A model generated the notes under the pieces. That model had not been told where the DNA came from. It ran no database searches and worked only from the letters and a program-made list of their open reading frames with translations. Both the position numbers and the translations under genes were made by a program. From a virus, in the IMG/VR virus record IMGVR_UViG_3300047323_000673, positions 1 through 64,000 of that record: DNA of 64,000 nucleotides; one strand, 5' to 3'. Positions 9,213 through 19,581 of this stretch are shown here, in pieces; positions within the stretch are counted from its first letter, which is position 1, and each line of letters begins with the position of its first letter.

Positions 9213-9799
9213 ATTTTAATTTTTTGTTGTAATTTTTCATTAGCTTTTAATTCTGAATTCAAATCCTCTTTTAATTGTTTCTTTCGCTGAAAAGCATCTA
9301 TAGCATTTATTCTTTCGTCTTGATTTTCAAATTGGCTCCAATAAGGAACAGGTGCAGGACAATTCTTGAACATATCCTTTACACAATATTCATGATCAAG
9401 GCTATAAGGCTTCCAATGAGATAAATCACCATGAAAATTTGAATCAACAAACATATAGCTCATGTCATAAACATTACTTACATCCCAATTAGAAATATCG
9501 CCATTAAATTTAGATTCTAAAAACATATACTTCATACTTTTAACTTTAGAAGTATTCCATTTTGAAATATCACCATTAAAATCTGAGCCATAAAACATAT
9601 ATTTCATTCTAGTTACATTAGATACATCCCATTCAGAAATATCCCCATTAAATTTAAGCCTTGCAAATACCTCCATCATATCAGTCACTTGAGAGACATC
9701 AATATGGTTTAAGTTACATTTGTTCCCATTATTTAGCATTTCTTGTTGAACTAGTTCTCTAAGATGGTCTTTATCTTTAGCTATAATTTTATGTTTCAT
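9209..9799 (-). CDS. BspA-like repeat protein, 4 repeats
   Basis: A 196-aa first gene of the four-gene operon. The C-cap carries a short insertion ([13 protein letters not shown]) before PVPYW; the tail is [10 protein letters not shown]...QQKIKI. No strong Shine-Dalgarno is visible upstream. Confidence 0.85.
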   Translation of the reverse strand: MKHKIIAKDKDHLRELVQQEMLNNGNKCNLNHIDVSQVTDMMEVFARLKFNGDISEWDVSNVTRMKYMFYGSDFNGDISKWNTSKVKSMKYMFLESKFNGDISNWDVSNVYDMSYMFVDSNFHGDLSHWKPYSLDHEYCVKDMFKNCPAPVPYWSQFENQDERINAIDAFQRKKQLKEDLNSELKANEKLQQKIKI

Positions 9800-9940
9800 G
9801 ATTTATTTTTTTAATTAAAACTCTAATAAATAAATTTTAACAAAAAACTCAGATATATCAAAAAATAATTATACAGATAATTAAAAGTTGACAAATATTC
9901 TTGATCATTATAGATGTAATGACCAAAATATGGATAAAAT

Positions 9941-11686
9941 ATGGCTAAATTATATAAGGTTGCCTCATCAGCGTTGAAAGCTGCTATAAACGGAAATAAT
10001 GTTCACCAGAATCTCTCCGAAGAATTAAAAAATGATAAAGATTTTTTAATAAAATTATTCGATATAACAGAAGATTATCGTGTTGCCAACTTTTTAATGT
10101 ATGTGTCCCCAAAATTACACGATGATAAAAATTTTCTTTTTGCATTAGCTTATAAAAATTATAAGGTATTATCAAATGCGTCTTATCGTATAATTGATGA
10201 TGAAGAATTTGCAATTTTAATGTTAAAGAAAGAGCCCTTATCATTGCCATATTTTTCTAATAGATTAAAAAGAAACCCTAAGATTGGTTTAATGGCTGTA
10301 CAAGGAAATATTCAAAATATTACTGAATTAAAAGATGATTGCTTAAATAATAAAAAAATATTAATGACTGTAGTTAAGCAATGTGGAAAGTATTTGGAAT
10401 ATGCATCAGAAGAGTTAAAAAATAATAAAGATATTGTTTTAAATGCTGTTAATCATAATGGATTTGCTCTAAAGTATGCATCAGAAGAGTTAAAAGCCAA
10501 TAAAGATATTGTTTTAGCCGCAGTTAAAAACAACGGTTTTGCTATACAATTTGCCTCAGAAGAGTTAAAAAATGATAAAGAGATTATTATTGAAGCAGTT
10601 AAAAATAATGGTTGTTGTATAAAGTTTGCTTCTATTGATGTGCAAGATGATGATTTTATTGCAGCTATTGCTATAAAGCAAAATTATGAAGCAATATTCT
10701 ACTGTTCAACAAGAATACAGAATCAAAAAGACAATATTTTACTTATTCTTAAACAAAAAGATTATTCTAAAAAATTTTTAGAAAATTTACCTGATAATAT
10801 GAAAGATGATGAAGATATTATTTATGAATTGGTTATAAATAATATAGATGATTTAAATATTGCATCAAACAGATTAAAGTTAAATAAAAATTTTATATTA
10901 AAATTAATTAAAGTTAATCCTTTTGTTCTAAAAATTATTCCAAAAGAAATGCAAAATGATGAAGATATTGTATTGGCTGCAATAAGTAAGTTCGGTACTT
11001 TGTTAAAATATGCATCAGATAGGTTAAAAAATAATAAATCAATAGTTTTAGAAGCTATAAAAAATCAATCATTTTCATTAGAGTTTGCTTCAGATCATTT
11101 AAAAGATAATGAAGATGTAGTGCTATATGCAATAAAAAAAGCTGGAACTTCTTTGGAATTTGCTTCAGAAAGATTACGAAATAATGATAAAATAATTAAA
11201 GCAGCATTAAAACAAGATACTCATGCTATAAAATTTACTCCAGAGCATATTAGGAATAATAAAAAAATGGCATTAAACTTAATTAAAAAATGGGTTGGAA
11301 GTTATATTTCAATGGAGCCAGAATTAAGAGAAGATGAAGAAATTGTTTTATCAACAATAGAAATTTGGCCTTGGTGTTTAATTGAATCTACTGATAAAGC
11401 TAGAGATAATAGAAAATTAGCTTTAGCTTCGCTGAAAAAAATAAATTTTGATCCACAACTTTTTAGAGTGCTATCTGAAAGATTAAGAGGTGATGAAGAA
11501 CTTGCTTTATTGGCATACAAAGCTAATAATAAAAATTATAAACATTTCCCAGATAATTTAAAAACAGAATTAAGAGGGTTTGATAAAGAAGAAATTATAA
11601 AGTATTTTGAATCAACAATTTTGAAGAAACAATTAGATAATAATTTAAAAATAAATGATGTTAAGATTAAAAAAACTAAAGTTTAA
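9941..11686 (+). CDS. DUF4116 repeat protein, about 20 repeats
   Basis: A 581-aa all-helical solenoid of roughly twenty 25-residue units of the type FALxYASEELKNDKDIVLxAVKxNG, matching DUF4116, known from bacteria, protists and giant viruses and without a known biochemical role. No signal peptide or membrane segment. The central units (about 150-230) are the most regular, the outer ones degenerate. It ends in LKKQLDNNLKIND...KKTKV, the same tail type as the BspA-like and HRxxGPA proteins. It stands alone on the plus strand between two minus-strand BspA-like operons and converges on 11697. Confidence 0.82.
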   Translation: MAKLYKVASSALKAAINGNNVHQNLSEELKNDKDFLIKLFDITEDYRVANFLMYVSPKLHDDKNFLFALAYKNYKVLSNASYRIIDDEEFAILMLKKEPLSLPYFSNRLKRNPKIGLMAVQGNIQNITELKDDCLNNKKILMTVVKQCGKYLEYASEELKNNKDIVLNAVNHNGFALKYASEELKANKDIVLAAVKNNGFAIQFASEELKNDKEIIIEAVKNNGCCIKFASIDVQDDDFIAAIAIKQNYEAIFYCSTRIQNQKDNILLILKQKDYSKKFLENLPDNMKDDEDIIYELVINNIDDLNIASNRLKLNKNFILKLIKVNPFVLKIIPKEMQNDEDIVLAAISKFGTLLKYASDRLKNNKSIVLEAIKNQSFSLEFASDHLKDNEDVVLYAIKKAGTSLEFASERLRNNDKIIKAALKQDTHAIKFTPEHIRNNKKMALNLIKKWVGSYISMEPELREDEEIVLSTIEIWPWCLIESTDKARDNRKLALASLKKINFDPQLFRVLSERLRGDEELALLAYKANNKNYKHFPDNLKTELRGFDKEEIIKYFESTILKKQLDNNLKINDVKIKKTKV

Positions 11687-11696
11687 TACAAAAGTT

Positions 11697-12338
11697 TTAT
11701 ATCTTTATTGTTTTTTTGAGTAAATTTTTATTTTCTAATTCTTGAATTAATTCCTTATTTAAATGATAGTTATCAATTAATTTTTTAAGATTATTTTGGT
11801 TTTCTTCTTTTGCCCAATAGGGAACTGGTGCTGAACAATTTTCGAACATATTTATAAAAATAGTCAAATTATAAGGCTTCCAATCTGATATATCACCCGA
11901 AAATTGAGAATCCACAAACATAAGTCCCATATTTCTGACTTTTTTAATATTCCACTTAGATATGTCACCATTAAATTTAGAATTAGAGAACATTCCACTC
12001 ATTTCTTCTACCCTTTCCACATTCCATTGCGATATATCATTATTAAAAATAGAGTTTTGGAACATTGTGGTCATAGTCGCTACTTTAGATGTATTCCATT
12101 GAGAAATATCACCATTAAATTTTGAGCTTTGAAATAGTCCATTCATTTTTCTTACTTTTGAAGTATTCCATTTAGATATGTCACCGTTAAATGAAGAACC
12201 AGTAAATAAATAGGACATATCTGTAATATTAGATACATCAATATGATTTAAATCACAGTTATTACCATTTAACTCAATTTCATCCAATATTAAATCTTTG
12301 AGATGTTCTTTATTTTTAGCTTTTATTGTATTTTTCAT
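11697..12338 (-). CDS. BspA-like repeat protein, 5 repeats
   Basis: A 213-aa last gene of a three-gene operon. Two units depart from SNV at the turn (NVERVEEMS and NIKKVRNMG). The tail is [10 protein letters not shown]...KKTIKI. Confidence 0.85.
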   Translation of the reverse strand: MKNTIKAKNKEHLKDLILDEIELNGNNCDLNHIDVSNITDMSYLFTGSSFNGDISKWNTSKVRKMNGLFQSSKFNGDISQWNTSKVATMTTMFQNSIFNNDISQWNVERVEEMSGMFSNSKFNGDISKWNIKKVRNMGLMFVDSQFSGDISDWKPYNLTIFINMFENCSAPVPYWAKEENQNNLKKLIDNYHLNKELIQELENKNLLKKTIKI

Positions 12339-13132
12339 ATTTTTATTTTTTTAATTTCTTTATCATCGTTAACATTTAACAGATTATTTAATTCTTCATA
12401 TCTTGTTTTTGCAATATATTGATTAATAGATAAATTTATTTCTGCTTTACTACTGTGATTCGCCCAATATGGAATAGGGGCTTGGCAATCATTAAAAATG
12501 TTATTTGAATCGTTTAATTTATATGGTTTCCAATTAGATAAATCATTTTTAAATGCAGATTCAGAAAACATATCAAACATACTTTCAACATTAGAAACAT
12601 CCCAATTCGATATATCTCTGTTAAATTGTGCAAAATTAAACATGAAAGCCATATCTTGAACATTAGAAACATCCCAATTTGAGATATCTCCATTAAAATT
12701 AGATTTAGAAAACATTGATGTCATCTTTAATACATTTGACATGTTCCATTGAGAGATATCTCCGTTAAATTTAGATTTTGCAAACATGCTTTTTGTTTCT
12801 CTAAGACTAGAAGTATTCCATGCAGATATATCCCCATTAAATAATGAGTTCATAAACATTCCAGTCATATCTTCTACTTTTGATACATTCCATTTTGAAA
12901 TATCACCATTAAATTTTGAGCCTTTAAACATACAATTCATATTCTCAACATTAGAAACATCCCAAGTAGAGATATCTCCATTAAATTCTGAATGCTCAAA
13001 TAAATAGTACATAAAGCAAACCTGAGATACATCAATGTGATTTAAATCACATTCATTACCATCTAGCTTAATTTTATATTTAATTAATTCTTCTAAATGA
13101 TCTCGATCTTTAGCAACAATTTTTTGTTTCAT
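12335..13132 (-). CDS. BspA-like repeat protein, 7 repeats
   Basis: A 265-aa middle gene of its operon. The N-cap has [12 protein letters not shown] in place of the usual ITDMxxLF. Unit 4 has NMSNV. The C-cap is KPYKL, then [14 protein letters not shown]; the acidic helix is shifted ([13 protein letters not shown]) before IKKIKI. Confidence 0.85.
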   Translation of the reverse strand: MKQKIVAKDRDHLEELIKYKIKLDGNECDLNHIDVSQVCFMYYLFEHSEFNGDISTWDVSNVENMNCMFKGSKFNGDISKWNVSKVEDMTGMFMNSLFNGDISAWNTSSLRETKSMFAKSKFNGDISQWNMSNVLKMTSMFSKSNFNGDISNWDVSNVQDMAFMFNFAQFNRDISNWDVSNVESMFDMFSESAFKNDLSNWKPYKLNDSNNIFNDCQAPIPYWANHSSKAEINLSINQYIAKTRYEELNNLLNVNDDKEIKKIKI

Positions 13133-13857
13133 ATTTTTATTTTTTTCTTTTTATTAAGAGATTTATTATTCAACTCTGAATTTAACTCTTGATGCATTTG
13201 CTTATTAAAATGATAAGTATCAATTGCCATTTTTCTTTCTTCTTTATTTTCATAAGCTGACCAATAAACAGAAGGAGCTTGAGATTCAACAAAAATTTTA
13301 GAAGTAGATCTTAAGTGATAAGGCTTCCAATCAGAAATATCTAATTTAAATTTAGAACGATGAAATAAATAATCCATAGTAACTACATTTTCAACATTCC
13401 ATTTACTAATATCACCATTAAATTTTGAATTATAGAATACATGGTTCATATATTGAATTTTAGAAGTATTCCAATTAGAAATATCACCGTTAAAATTTGA
13501 TTCTTCAAACATATCACTCATAATTACTAAATTAGAAATATTCCATTTTGAGATATCGTTGTTAAATATAGATTTGTTAAACATTTTTCTCATATTGACT
13601 ACATTAGAAACATCCCAATTAGAAATATCACCATTAAATTTTGACCAACTAAACATCCCCTCCATATTAACAACATTAGAAGTATCCCAATCTGAAATAT
13701 TCCCATTAAATTTAGAATATTGGAATAAAAAACACATGTCATCAACTTTAGAGACATCAATATGATTTAAATTAGCTTTTTGTCCCTGATGATTGATTTC
13801 TTTTTTAATTAAATCTTGTAGATGATTTTTACTTTGAGCTACAATTTTTGGTTTCAT
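13129..13857 (-). CDS. BspA-like repeat protein, 6 repeats
   Basis: A 242-aa first gene of the three-gene operon. The start is placed at MKPKIVAQ (13857) to match the family N-cap; an in-frame ATG exists 18 codons upstream but would lie inside the promoter region. Unit 3 is NISNLVIM and unit 5 NVENV. The PIPYW segment is APSVYWSAY. The tail is [20 protein letters not shown]. Confidence 0.85.
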   Translation of the reverse strand: MKPKIVAQSKNHLQDLIKKEINHQGQKANLNHIDVSKVDDMCFLFQYSKFNGNISDWDTSNVVNMEGMFSWSKFNGDISNWDVSNVVNMRKMFNKSIFNNDISKWNISNLVIMSDMFEESNFNGDISNWNTSKIQYMNHVFYNSKFNGDISKWNVENVVTMDYLFHRSKFKLDISDWKPYHLRSTSKIFVESQAPSVYWSAYENKEERKMAIDTYHFNKQMHQELNSELNNKSLNKKKKIKI

Positions 13858-13883
13858 ATTAAATTTATTTCTCTTATAAATAA

Positions 13884-13911
13884 ATTCTATCAAATCAAAA
13901 TTGAAAAACAA
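13884..13911 (-). promoter_or_regulatory. Family-type promoter
   Basis: On the minus strand TTGTTT (13911-13906), 16 nt, TAGAAT (13889-13884), 26 nt before the ATG at 13857. This is the consensus repeated in front of many BspA-like operons. Confidence 0.6.
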
Positions 13912-13914
13912 TAA

Positions 13915-13940
13915 AAAAAGCCCCCGAAGGGGCTTTCTTT
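13915..13940 (-). terminator. Terminator of the lipoprotein gene
   Basis: A AAAGCCCC/GGGGCTTT stem with a short loop and flanking A/T runs on both sides, downstream of the 13955-14770 gene and just upstream of the next promoter. Confidence 0.8.
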
Positions 13941-13954
13941 ATGCATTATTTTAA

Positions 13955-14770
13955 TTAACGCGAGATTGCAATCATGTAATGATAACGATTTGCATCGTTG
14001 AACGAATTAGCATTCGTTTGAATCACGATAGCATATTTGCTAACACCATTGCTGTTGAAGCGGAAGGCATGACCGGCATAGCTACCCTTAGTTTTCGGGT
14101 CAGTAGTATTAATCAATGCACCAGAATATTTTTCTGGATTCAGCAGATTAAACACTTCATTTTTCGGGAAGGTGTAATTTGCAGTTGACAGGAACATTGA
14201 ACCGTCAGCATTAATTGTCACAGTTTGTGGAGCAGCTTGTTTGACAATACCGCAATCAATCAGATCAAATGTTTTACCATTAAGTTCATCAATCAAGCCA
14301 TCTTTCAGGCGAGTCAGTGAACTAGAAACATAAACATAGGTAGCCTGATTATCAGTTTGTGCAGCAGCATTACATCCCATCAGCACATTACCATTCAGAC
14401 GATAAGCACCTGAAGTAAATGGGCCTGTCCAAGTACTAGTTGAGTAACCATCTGAAGTAGAAACAACTTCATTAGCACCTAGAGCAGAAAACTGAATCGA
14501 ACCTTGTTTAGTAGTTGCATTAAAAGTAGCATTTGCAGTTACTGGAGTAGTCGCAAAAGCTGCATCACCCATTGGAGTATTGGTTGCTTGATATTGTGCA
14601 TATTGAATGGTACCAGTTACTTCAGCAGAAGGAGTGGTCGAACCTGTGCCTGGAGTAGTCGGTTGCGAAACTGGATCTGAACCACCACCGCCGCCACCGC
14701 CACAAGCAGCCAGACCTGCGCAAATTGCAGCAACAGAAAAGAATTTGATGAAGTTTTTATTTTTGACCAT
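13955..14770 (-). CDS. Outer-membrane-type lipoprotein, poly-Gly linker
   Basis: A 271-aa putative lipoprotein. The N-terminus has a KNKNFIKF basic start, a hydrophobic core and the lipobox LAAC, so Cys 23 would be lipidated. A run of seven Gly and a Pro/Thr/Ser linker (about 24-50) precede a beta-rich domain with two Cys (MGCNA, DCGIV) that could form a disulfide. No named family is recognised. A strong AAGGGG Shine-Dalgarno precedes the ATG. Codon and base composition are less AT-rich than in the neighbours, and it lacks the KKhKI tail, so it is probably a different evolutionary layer from the repeat array. Confidence 0.82.
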   Translation of the reverse strand: MVKNKNFIKFFSVAAICAGLAACGGGGGGGSDPVSQPTTPGTGSTTPSAEVTGTIQYAQYQATNTPMGDAAFATTPVTANATFNATTKQGSIQFSALGANEVVSTSDGYSTSTWTGPFTSGAYRLNGNVLMGCNAAAQTDNQATYVYVSSSLTRLKDGLIDELNGKTFDLIDCGIVKQAAPQTVTINADGSMFLSTANYTFPKNEVFNLLNPEKYSGALINTTDPKTKGSYAGHAFRFNSNGVSKYAIVIQTNANSFNDANRYHYMIAISR

Positions 14771-15019
14771 AATGTATCCCCTTTAAATTTAAACCAATAA
14801 AAAAATAACATAAATAAATGTTCAGGTAACTGTAAGTTATTACTTAATATGTCCCGAATCAATAAGTGCTATTATACATTGTTTTTGAAAAAATAGGTTG
14901 TACTTTCGATACATTTTATGGAAAAAAGAAAGATTTTTTCTAGAAATGTGTGTTGGCTCATATTAAACTTTAAATTCAATAAAAATACTTATTAAAAAGA
15001 TAATTAAATCTATCTAAAA

Positions 15020-15787
15020 TTAGATTTTTGGTTTTTTTTTGAACACATCATTATGGATTGGCAACTCTTTTTCTAATTGATATGCATCAATGGCATTCTT
15101 TCTTTCTGATTGTGAAATATCATACCAATAAGGAATAGGAGCATTGCAATCTTCAAACATTTGGGAGTCATTAAATAGACTGTAAGGTGTCCAATTGGAC
15201 AAATCTTGATTAAATGAAGAAAAACGGAACATATGAAGCATATTACCTACATTAGAAATATTCCAATCAGATATATCTCCATTAAATTTAGAATCATAAA
15301 ACATTGAATCCATACTTACCATACTAGAAGTATCCCATTTAGAAATGTCTCCTGTAAATTCACTTTTATAAAACATAAATGCTGAGTTTTTTACATTTGA
15401 AGTATCCCAATTACTAATATCCCCATTAAATACAGAATCATAAAACATTCCGCCCATTAAATTTACATTAGAAGTGTCCCACATAGAAATATCACCATTA
15501 AACTGAGAACATCTAAACATAGAGTGCATATGCACTACTTTAGAGGTATCCCACTTAGAAATATCCCCATTAAATGTTGAATTTTCAAATAGACCAGTCA
15601 AATCAGTAACCTTAGTAATATCGATATGATTTAAATCACAATTTTTACCATTTAATTTCATCTCTAACTTAATGATGGATTTTAAGTGTTCTATATCTTC
15701 AGCAATAATTACCGTTCTTTCTTTTGTCTTACTATTTTTTTTATTACTAAAGGTGTCTTTAATAAAGTTTAATAGAGTATTTTCCAT
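15020..15787 (-). CDS. BspA-like repeat protein, 6 repeats
   Basis: A 255-aa single-gene unit. It carries an N-terminal extension of about 26 residues (MENTLLNFIKDTFSNKK start, amphipathic then Lys-rich) before the N-cap VIIAEDIEHL. Units are rich in WDTSNV/WDTSKV. The acidic helix is short (LEKELPIHNDV) and the end is KKKPKI. Confidence 0.83.
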   Translation of the reverse strand: MENTLLNFIKDTFSNKKNSKTKERTVIIAEDIEHLKSIIKLEMKLNGKNCDLNHIDITKVTDLTGLFENSTFNGDISKWDTSKVVHMHSMFRCSQFNGDISMWDTSNVNLMGGMFYDSVFNGDISNWDTSNVKNSAFMFYKSEFTGDISKWDTSSMVSMDSMFYDSKFNGDISDWNISNVGNMLHMFRFSSFNQDLSNWTPYSLFNDSQMFEDCNAPIPYWYDISQSERKNAIDAYQLEKELPIHNDVFKKKPKI

Positions 15788-15887
15788 AATTTTAATTTTG
15801 ATATTTGTTAGATAAATCTTACCATAATAAAATTATTTAGCAAAAATAAGTATTTGTTGATTTCTATTATTAATTAATTTGGTAACA

Positions 15888-15959
15888 ATGATTGAACTTA
15901 ATAAAGAATTAGTGGATAATAATCAAGTTAAAAATAAAGTGAAAATTCAATATGACTAA
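15888..15959 (+). pseudogene. Tail-only remnant of a repeat-protein gene
   Basis: A 23-codon reading frame beginning ATG and containing LNKELVDNNQVKNKVKI, which is exactly the family C-terminal tail, then QYD and a stop. Reading CAA as TAA after KVKI would recreate the aaaatttaatATG junction seen between the HRxxGPA genes, so this looks like the 3-prime end of a deleted plus-strand gene whose stop has mutated. It overlaps the start of the following DUF4116 gene by 8 nt. It could still be translated as a peptide. Confidence 0.6.
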
Positions 15960-16776
15960 TTATAATGAAAAATTTGATGACCTTATCAATACAATTGTGG
16001 AGGCTCCTTATACCATCAAAGAAGTTCCTCCCATTTTACTAGGTGATAAAGAGTTTGTTTCTAGTTTACTCAATGCTTCAGATAATTATAAAATATTCTT
16101 TTTTGTTTATATTTCTGATGAATTGAAAGATGACAAAGAATTTATGTTTGAAATTATAAAAGACACTCCTCAAATGTTGTCTTTTCTTAATTTACAAAAT
16201 GATAAAGATTTTATGCTATCCCTTATGAATAAAAACACGGAATTTGCAAATTATATTCCAGAAAGTTTAAAGAATGATAAAGATATTATGCTTTTGGCTA
16301 TTCAAAGTTCAGGAGATAGACTAAAAGAAGCTCCATATGAAATTAGAAATGATAAAAGAATTTTGCTTAAAATAATTGAAAATTCTCCTTTAATGCTTAA
16401 ATTTGCTTCTGAAGAGTTAAGAGATGATAAAGAAGTAGTTATGAAAGCCGCTAAAGCAGATCATAATACATTAATTTTCGCTTCCAATCGTTTGCGTAAT
16501 GATAAGGCATTTGCTTTGGAGTTGATAGAATTAAATTATAAAGCATTAACTTATCTGTCTCTAGAATTAAGAAGTGATAAAAAGATAGCTTTAATTGCTT
16601 ATAGAAAAAATAAAGATGCTATTAAATTATTCTCTAATAATTTGATAAATGAAATAAAAGAAAATAATTTTAGCAAAGAAAATGTAGAAAAATATCTAGA
16701 GACATATGTTTTAAAGGAAGAACTTACATCAGAAATTCAAACTCATACAATTCAAGATAAAAAATTAAAAATTTAA
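15952..16776 (+). CDS. DUF4116 repeat protein, about 9 repeats
   Basis: A 274-aa smaller relative of 9941-11686. Units of the form LKNDKDIMLLAIQSSG and FASEELRDDKEVVMKA are clear from about residue 55 to 215. The tail is LKEELTSEIQTHT...KKLKI. It follows directly on the tail-only remnant. No signal peptide. A rho-independent terminator follows the stop. Confidence 0.82.
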   Translation: MTNYNEKFDDLINTIVEAPYTIKEVPPILLGDKEFVSSLLNASDNYKIFFFVYISDELKDDKEFMFEIIKDTPQMLSFLNLQNDKDFMLSLMNKNTEFANYIPESLKNDKDIMLLAIQSSGDRLKEAPYEIRNDKRILLKIIENSPLMLKFASEELRDDKEVVMKAAKADHNTLIFASNRLRNDKAFALELIELNYKALTYLSLELRSDKKIALIAYRKNKDAIKLFSNNLINEIKENNFSKENVEKYLETYVLKEELTSEIQTHTIQDKKLKI

Positions 16777-16785
16777 CCTAAATTA

Positions 16786-16811
16786 AAAGCCCTATAAAGG
16801 GCTTTATTTTT
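16786..16811 (+). terminator. Terminator of the DUF4116 gene
   Basis: AAAGCCCT/AGGGCTTT stem with a short loop followed by ATTTTTTAT. It also abuts the stop of the converging gene 16811-17425. Confidence 0.8.
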
Positions 16812-17425
16812 TATATTTTCATTTTTTTTTGTGTTGCATTATGATTAGTTAATTCCTGAGTTAATTCTTCATTTAGATGATAAGAATTAATTGCTCTATT
16901 TCTTTCTATTGTATCTTTGTAACTTAACCAATATGGTTTATTGTTCCCATATAAATTCATATCTGAGAATTCTAATGAGTATGGTTTCCATTCGGTTAAA
17001 TTTCCTTTATAGCTAGAAAGGTGAAACATTTTTTCCATTGTAAATACTTTAGAAACATCCCATTTAGAAATATCACCTTGAAATTGTGAGTCATAAAACA
17101 TTTCATACATATTTTCAACATTAGAAACATTCCACTTACTTATATCACCATTAAAAGAACTTTCAGCAAACATGCCTTTCATATTTCTTACATTTGAAAC
17201 ATCCCATTCAGATATGTCTCCATTAAAGCTTGAAAAAAAGAATAGATTTTCCATACTAATGACATTAGAAACATCAATATGATTTAAATTGCAATTTTTG
17301 CCATATAACTTATACTCGGTTGCTATCAAACCTCTTAAATGTTCTTTGTTTTCTGCAATAATTTTTGGTCTAGTTTTATTACTCTTGAATATTGAGGATA
17401 AAAACAAAAAAAATTCATTCTTCAT
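16811..17425 (-). CDS. BspA-like repeat protein, 4 repeats
   Basis: A 204-aa protein. The start at 17425 is chosen because AGGAAG lies just upstream and MKNEFFLFLSSIFKS matches the extended N-termini of several paralogs. This hydrophobic extension is about 20 residues, followed by Lys/Arg and then PKIIAENKEHL. The last unit is YKGNLTEWKPYSL, and PIPYW is shortened to NNKPYWLSY. The tail is EELTQELTNHN...QKKMKI. Confidence 0.83.
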   Translation of the reverse strand: MKNEFFLFLSSIFKSNKTRPKIIAENKEHLRGLIATEYKLYGKNCNLNHIDVSNVISMENLFFFSSFNGDISEWDVSNVRNMKGMFAESSFNGDISKWNVSNVENMYEMFYDSQFQGDISKWDVSKVFTMEKMFHLSSYKGNLTEWKPYSLEFSDMNLYGNNKPYWLSYKDTIERNRAINSYHLNEELTQELTNHNATQKKMKI

Positions 17426-17493
17426 AATTCTTCCTGTACTTTGGTAATATAATGTTATCAAATTAAATTAAGAAATAAAATTTTTCTTGGAAT

Positions 17494-18219
17494 TTATACT
17501 TTTAATTTTTTTTTGTTTATTTGCTTTTTTAATAAATTTTTATTTAAATCATTCATCAATAAATAATTATTGATAGCACTTATTCGTGATTGCTGATCTT
17601 CAAATTTAGCCCAATAAGGTGGATTGGTATTGCTATTTTTAAAAGCATCTTTTAACTCTTTAAGCTTCCAGGGACGCCAATTAGAAATATCACCATTAAA
17701 TTCTGCTTCATAAAAAATATGTTGCATAGTTTCTACATTTGATACATCCCAACTAGAAATATCACCATTAAAAATAGATGCAGCAAATACAGAACTCATA
17801 TTTTTAATATTAGATGTATCCCAGCTTGAAATATTTCCATTAAATTGAGAATTGAAGAACATAGCTTGCATGTTTTTTACATTACTAATATTCCAACTAG
17901 AAATATCGCCATTAAACTCAGACTCCCAGAACATAGCATACATTGTTTCAGCGTTAGAAAGATCCCATTTGGATATATTTCCATTAAATTTAAACATATT
18001 AGTTGGTTTTTCATTAATCCCACTAACATTATAATGTGAAAATAATTTACTAAAATCTTTAATATTAGAAACATCAATATGATTTAAATCACACTCAAAA
18101 CCATTTTTATCTATTTCTTTTTTAATTAAAGATTTCAAATGACTATTATCAGTAGCAATAATTTTTTTAAATAAAAATATACTACAGAAATCTTGTATGT
18201 TTTGAATTAATTTTTTCAT
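17494..18219 (-). CDS. BspA-like repeat protein, 5 repeats
   Basis: A 241-aa protein with a 19-residue hydrophobic N-terminal extension (IQNIQDFCSIFLF) before KKIIATDNSHL. An insertion of about 16 residues (SHYNVSGINEKPTNMF) separates the N-cap from unit 1. The final unit ends WRPWKL in place of WKPYxL. The tail is LNKNLLKKQINKKKLKV, with no Glu in the helix. Confidence 0.83.
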   Translation of the reverse strand: MKKLIQNIQDFCSIFLFKKIIATDNSHLKSLIKKEIDKNGFECDLNHIDVSNIKDFSKLFSHYNVSGINEKPTNMFKFNGNISKWDLSNAETMYAMFWESEFNGDISSWNISNVKNMQAMFFNSQFNGNISSWDTSNIKNMSSVFAASIFNGDISSWDVSNVETMQHIFYEAEFNGDISNWRPWKLKELKDAFKNSNTNPPYWAKFEDQQSRISAINNYLLMNDLNKNLLKKQINKKKLKV

Positions 18220-18980
18220 AATTTCATTCTTTTATTGGGTTTATTTTCCTGAGGTTGTAATTCTATATTTAACTCTTTATTTAAATGATATGAATCAATA
18301 ATTTTAGTTCGTATTTGATAATCATCATGATACCAATATGGATTAGTTATTTTTGATTCATAAAATATCATATCCCAATTCCTAACTTCATATGGCTTCC
18401 AATCAGAAATATTGCCACTAAATTGAGACATATAAAATAGTCCAGTCATATTAACAACTTTAGACACATTCCATTTGCTAATATCTCCGTCAAATTTAGA
18501 ATTAGAAAACATTTGTCCTATATTAGTAACATTTGAAGTATCCCATTTAGAAATGTCATTATTAAATTCTGAATACATAAACATTGCACTAATATCTTTA
18601 ACAGTAGATATGTTCCAATTTGAGATATTTCCGTTAAAAATAGAGTTTCCAAACATGCTGCTCATTTTTTCTACTTTAGATGTATTCCATTTACTAATAT
18701 CGCCATTAAAATGACTTTTTTCAAACATAGATGTCATATTACGAACATTGCTAACATCCCAATTAGAAATATCACCATTAAACTCAGATTCATGAAATAA
18801 ATAACTCATATCTGTAATATTTGATACATCAATATGGTTTAAATCACAATTGTTACCTTTTAATTTTATTTCTAGTTGAGTTAAAAGAAATAAATGATCA
18901 GTATTTTTTGCAACAATAGGTTTTTGACCTAGGATTATTCTTTTAATTCCTGATAAAACTAAAAATAATTCATTTTTCAT
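18216..18980 (-). CDS. BspA-like repeat protein, 6 repeats
   Basis: A 254-aa protein. The start at the third possible Met (18980) is preferred because MKNELFLVLSGIKRII matches paralog 47958-48653 ([16 protein letters not shown]). The C-caps also match (NPYWYHDD versus [21 protein letters not shown] versus [12 protein letters not shown]), so the two are close copies about 30 kb apart. The tail is PNKRMKL. Confidence 0.83.
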   Translation of the reverse strand: MKNELFLVLSGIKRIILGQKPIVAKNTDHLFLLTQLEIKLKGNNCDLNHIDVSNITDMSYLFHESEFNGDISNWDVSNVRNMTSMFEKSHFNGDISKWNTSKVEKMSSMFGNSIFNGNISNWNISTVKDISAMFMYSEFNNDISKWDTSNVTNIGQMFSNSKFDGDISKWNVSKVVNMTGLFYMSQFSGNISDWKPYEVRNWDMIFYESKITNPYWYHDDYQIRTKIIDSYHLNKELNIELQPQENKPNKRMKL

Positions 18981-19002
18981 AATTATATTCATCAATATTT
19001 AA

Positions 19003-19581
19003 TTATATTTTTATTTTCTTCTCAACACTGTTATGAATAATTAACTCTTCTTGTAACTCGCTATGCCTACAAGAAGCTATATACTCATTAATTGCTGCAT
19101 TTCTACTTATTTTATCTTTAAATCCTAACCAATAAGGAAAACTTTCATAATGGCCGGGAAATACTGATCGATGATCTTCCAAATTATATGGAGTCCACTT
19201 AGTTAAATCTCCATGAAAATCTGAATTGGCAAATAAATAATCCATAGTTTTAACATTAGAGACATCCCATTTAGATATATTGCCGTTAAATTTAGAACCT
19301 GAAAACATATAATCTAGTTCTTCCGCATTAGAAACATTCCAATTAGAGATATCATTATTAAATTTTGAATGATAGAACATTCCTCCAAAAAGCTTTACAT
19401 TGGAAACATCCCACTTTGAGATATTTCCATTAAAGTCAGAATGATAAAATATATATTGCATATCTGTAATTTGAGAAACATCAATATGATTTAGGTTACA
19501 TTCGTTGCCATTTAAATTTATTTCTTCTTGAATTAATTTTTTTAAATGTTCTTTGTCTTTGGCTAGAACTCTATTTCTCAT
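19003..19581 (-). CDS. BspA-like repeat protein, 4 repeats
   Basis: A 192-aa third gene of the 20965-19003 operon. Units are regular; unit 2 has NVSNAEELD. The C-cap has [13 protein letters not shown] before EKKIKI. It ends with TAA 22 nt before the next start rather than the usual ATGA overlap. Confidence 0.85.
   Translation of the reverse strand: MRNRVLAKDKEHLKKLIQEEINLNGNECNLNHIDVSQITDMQYIFYHSDFNGNISKWDVSNVKLFGGMFYHSKFNNDISNWNVSNAEELDYMFSGSKFNGNISKWDVSNVKTMDYLFANSDFHGDLTKWTPYNLEDHRSVFPGHYESFPYWLGFKDKISRNAAINEYIASCRHSELQEELIIHNSVEKKIKI

Noticed and set aside
13857-13911. Upstream start adding 18 residues to the 13129 gene
   Set aside because: The extension would cover the promoter and has no counterpart in the paralogs.
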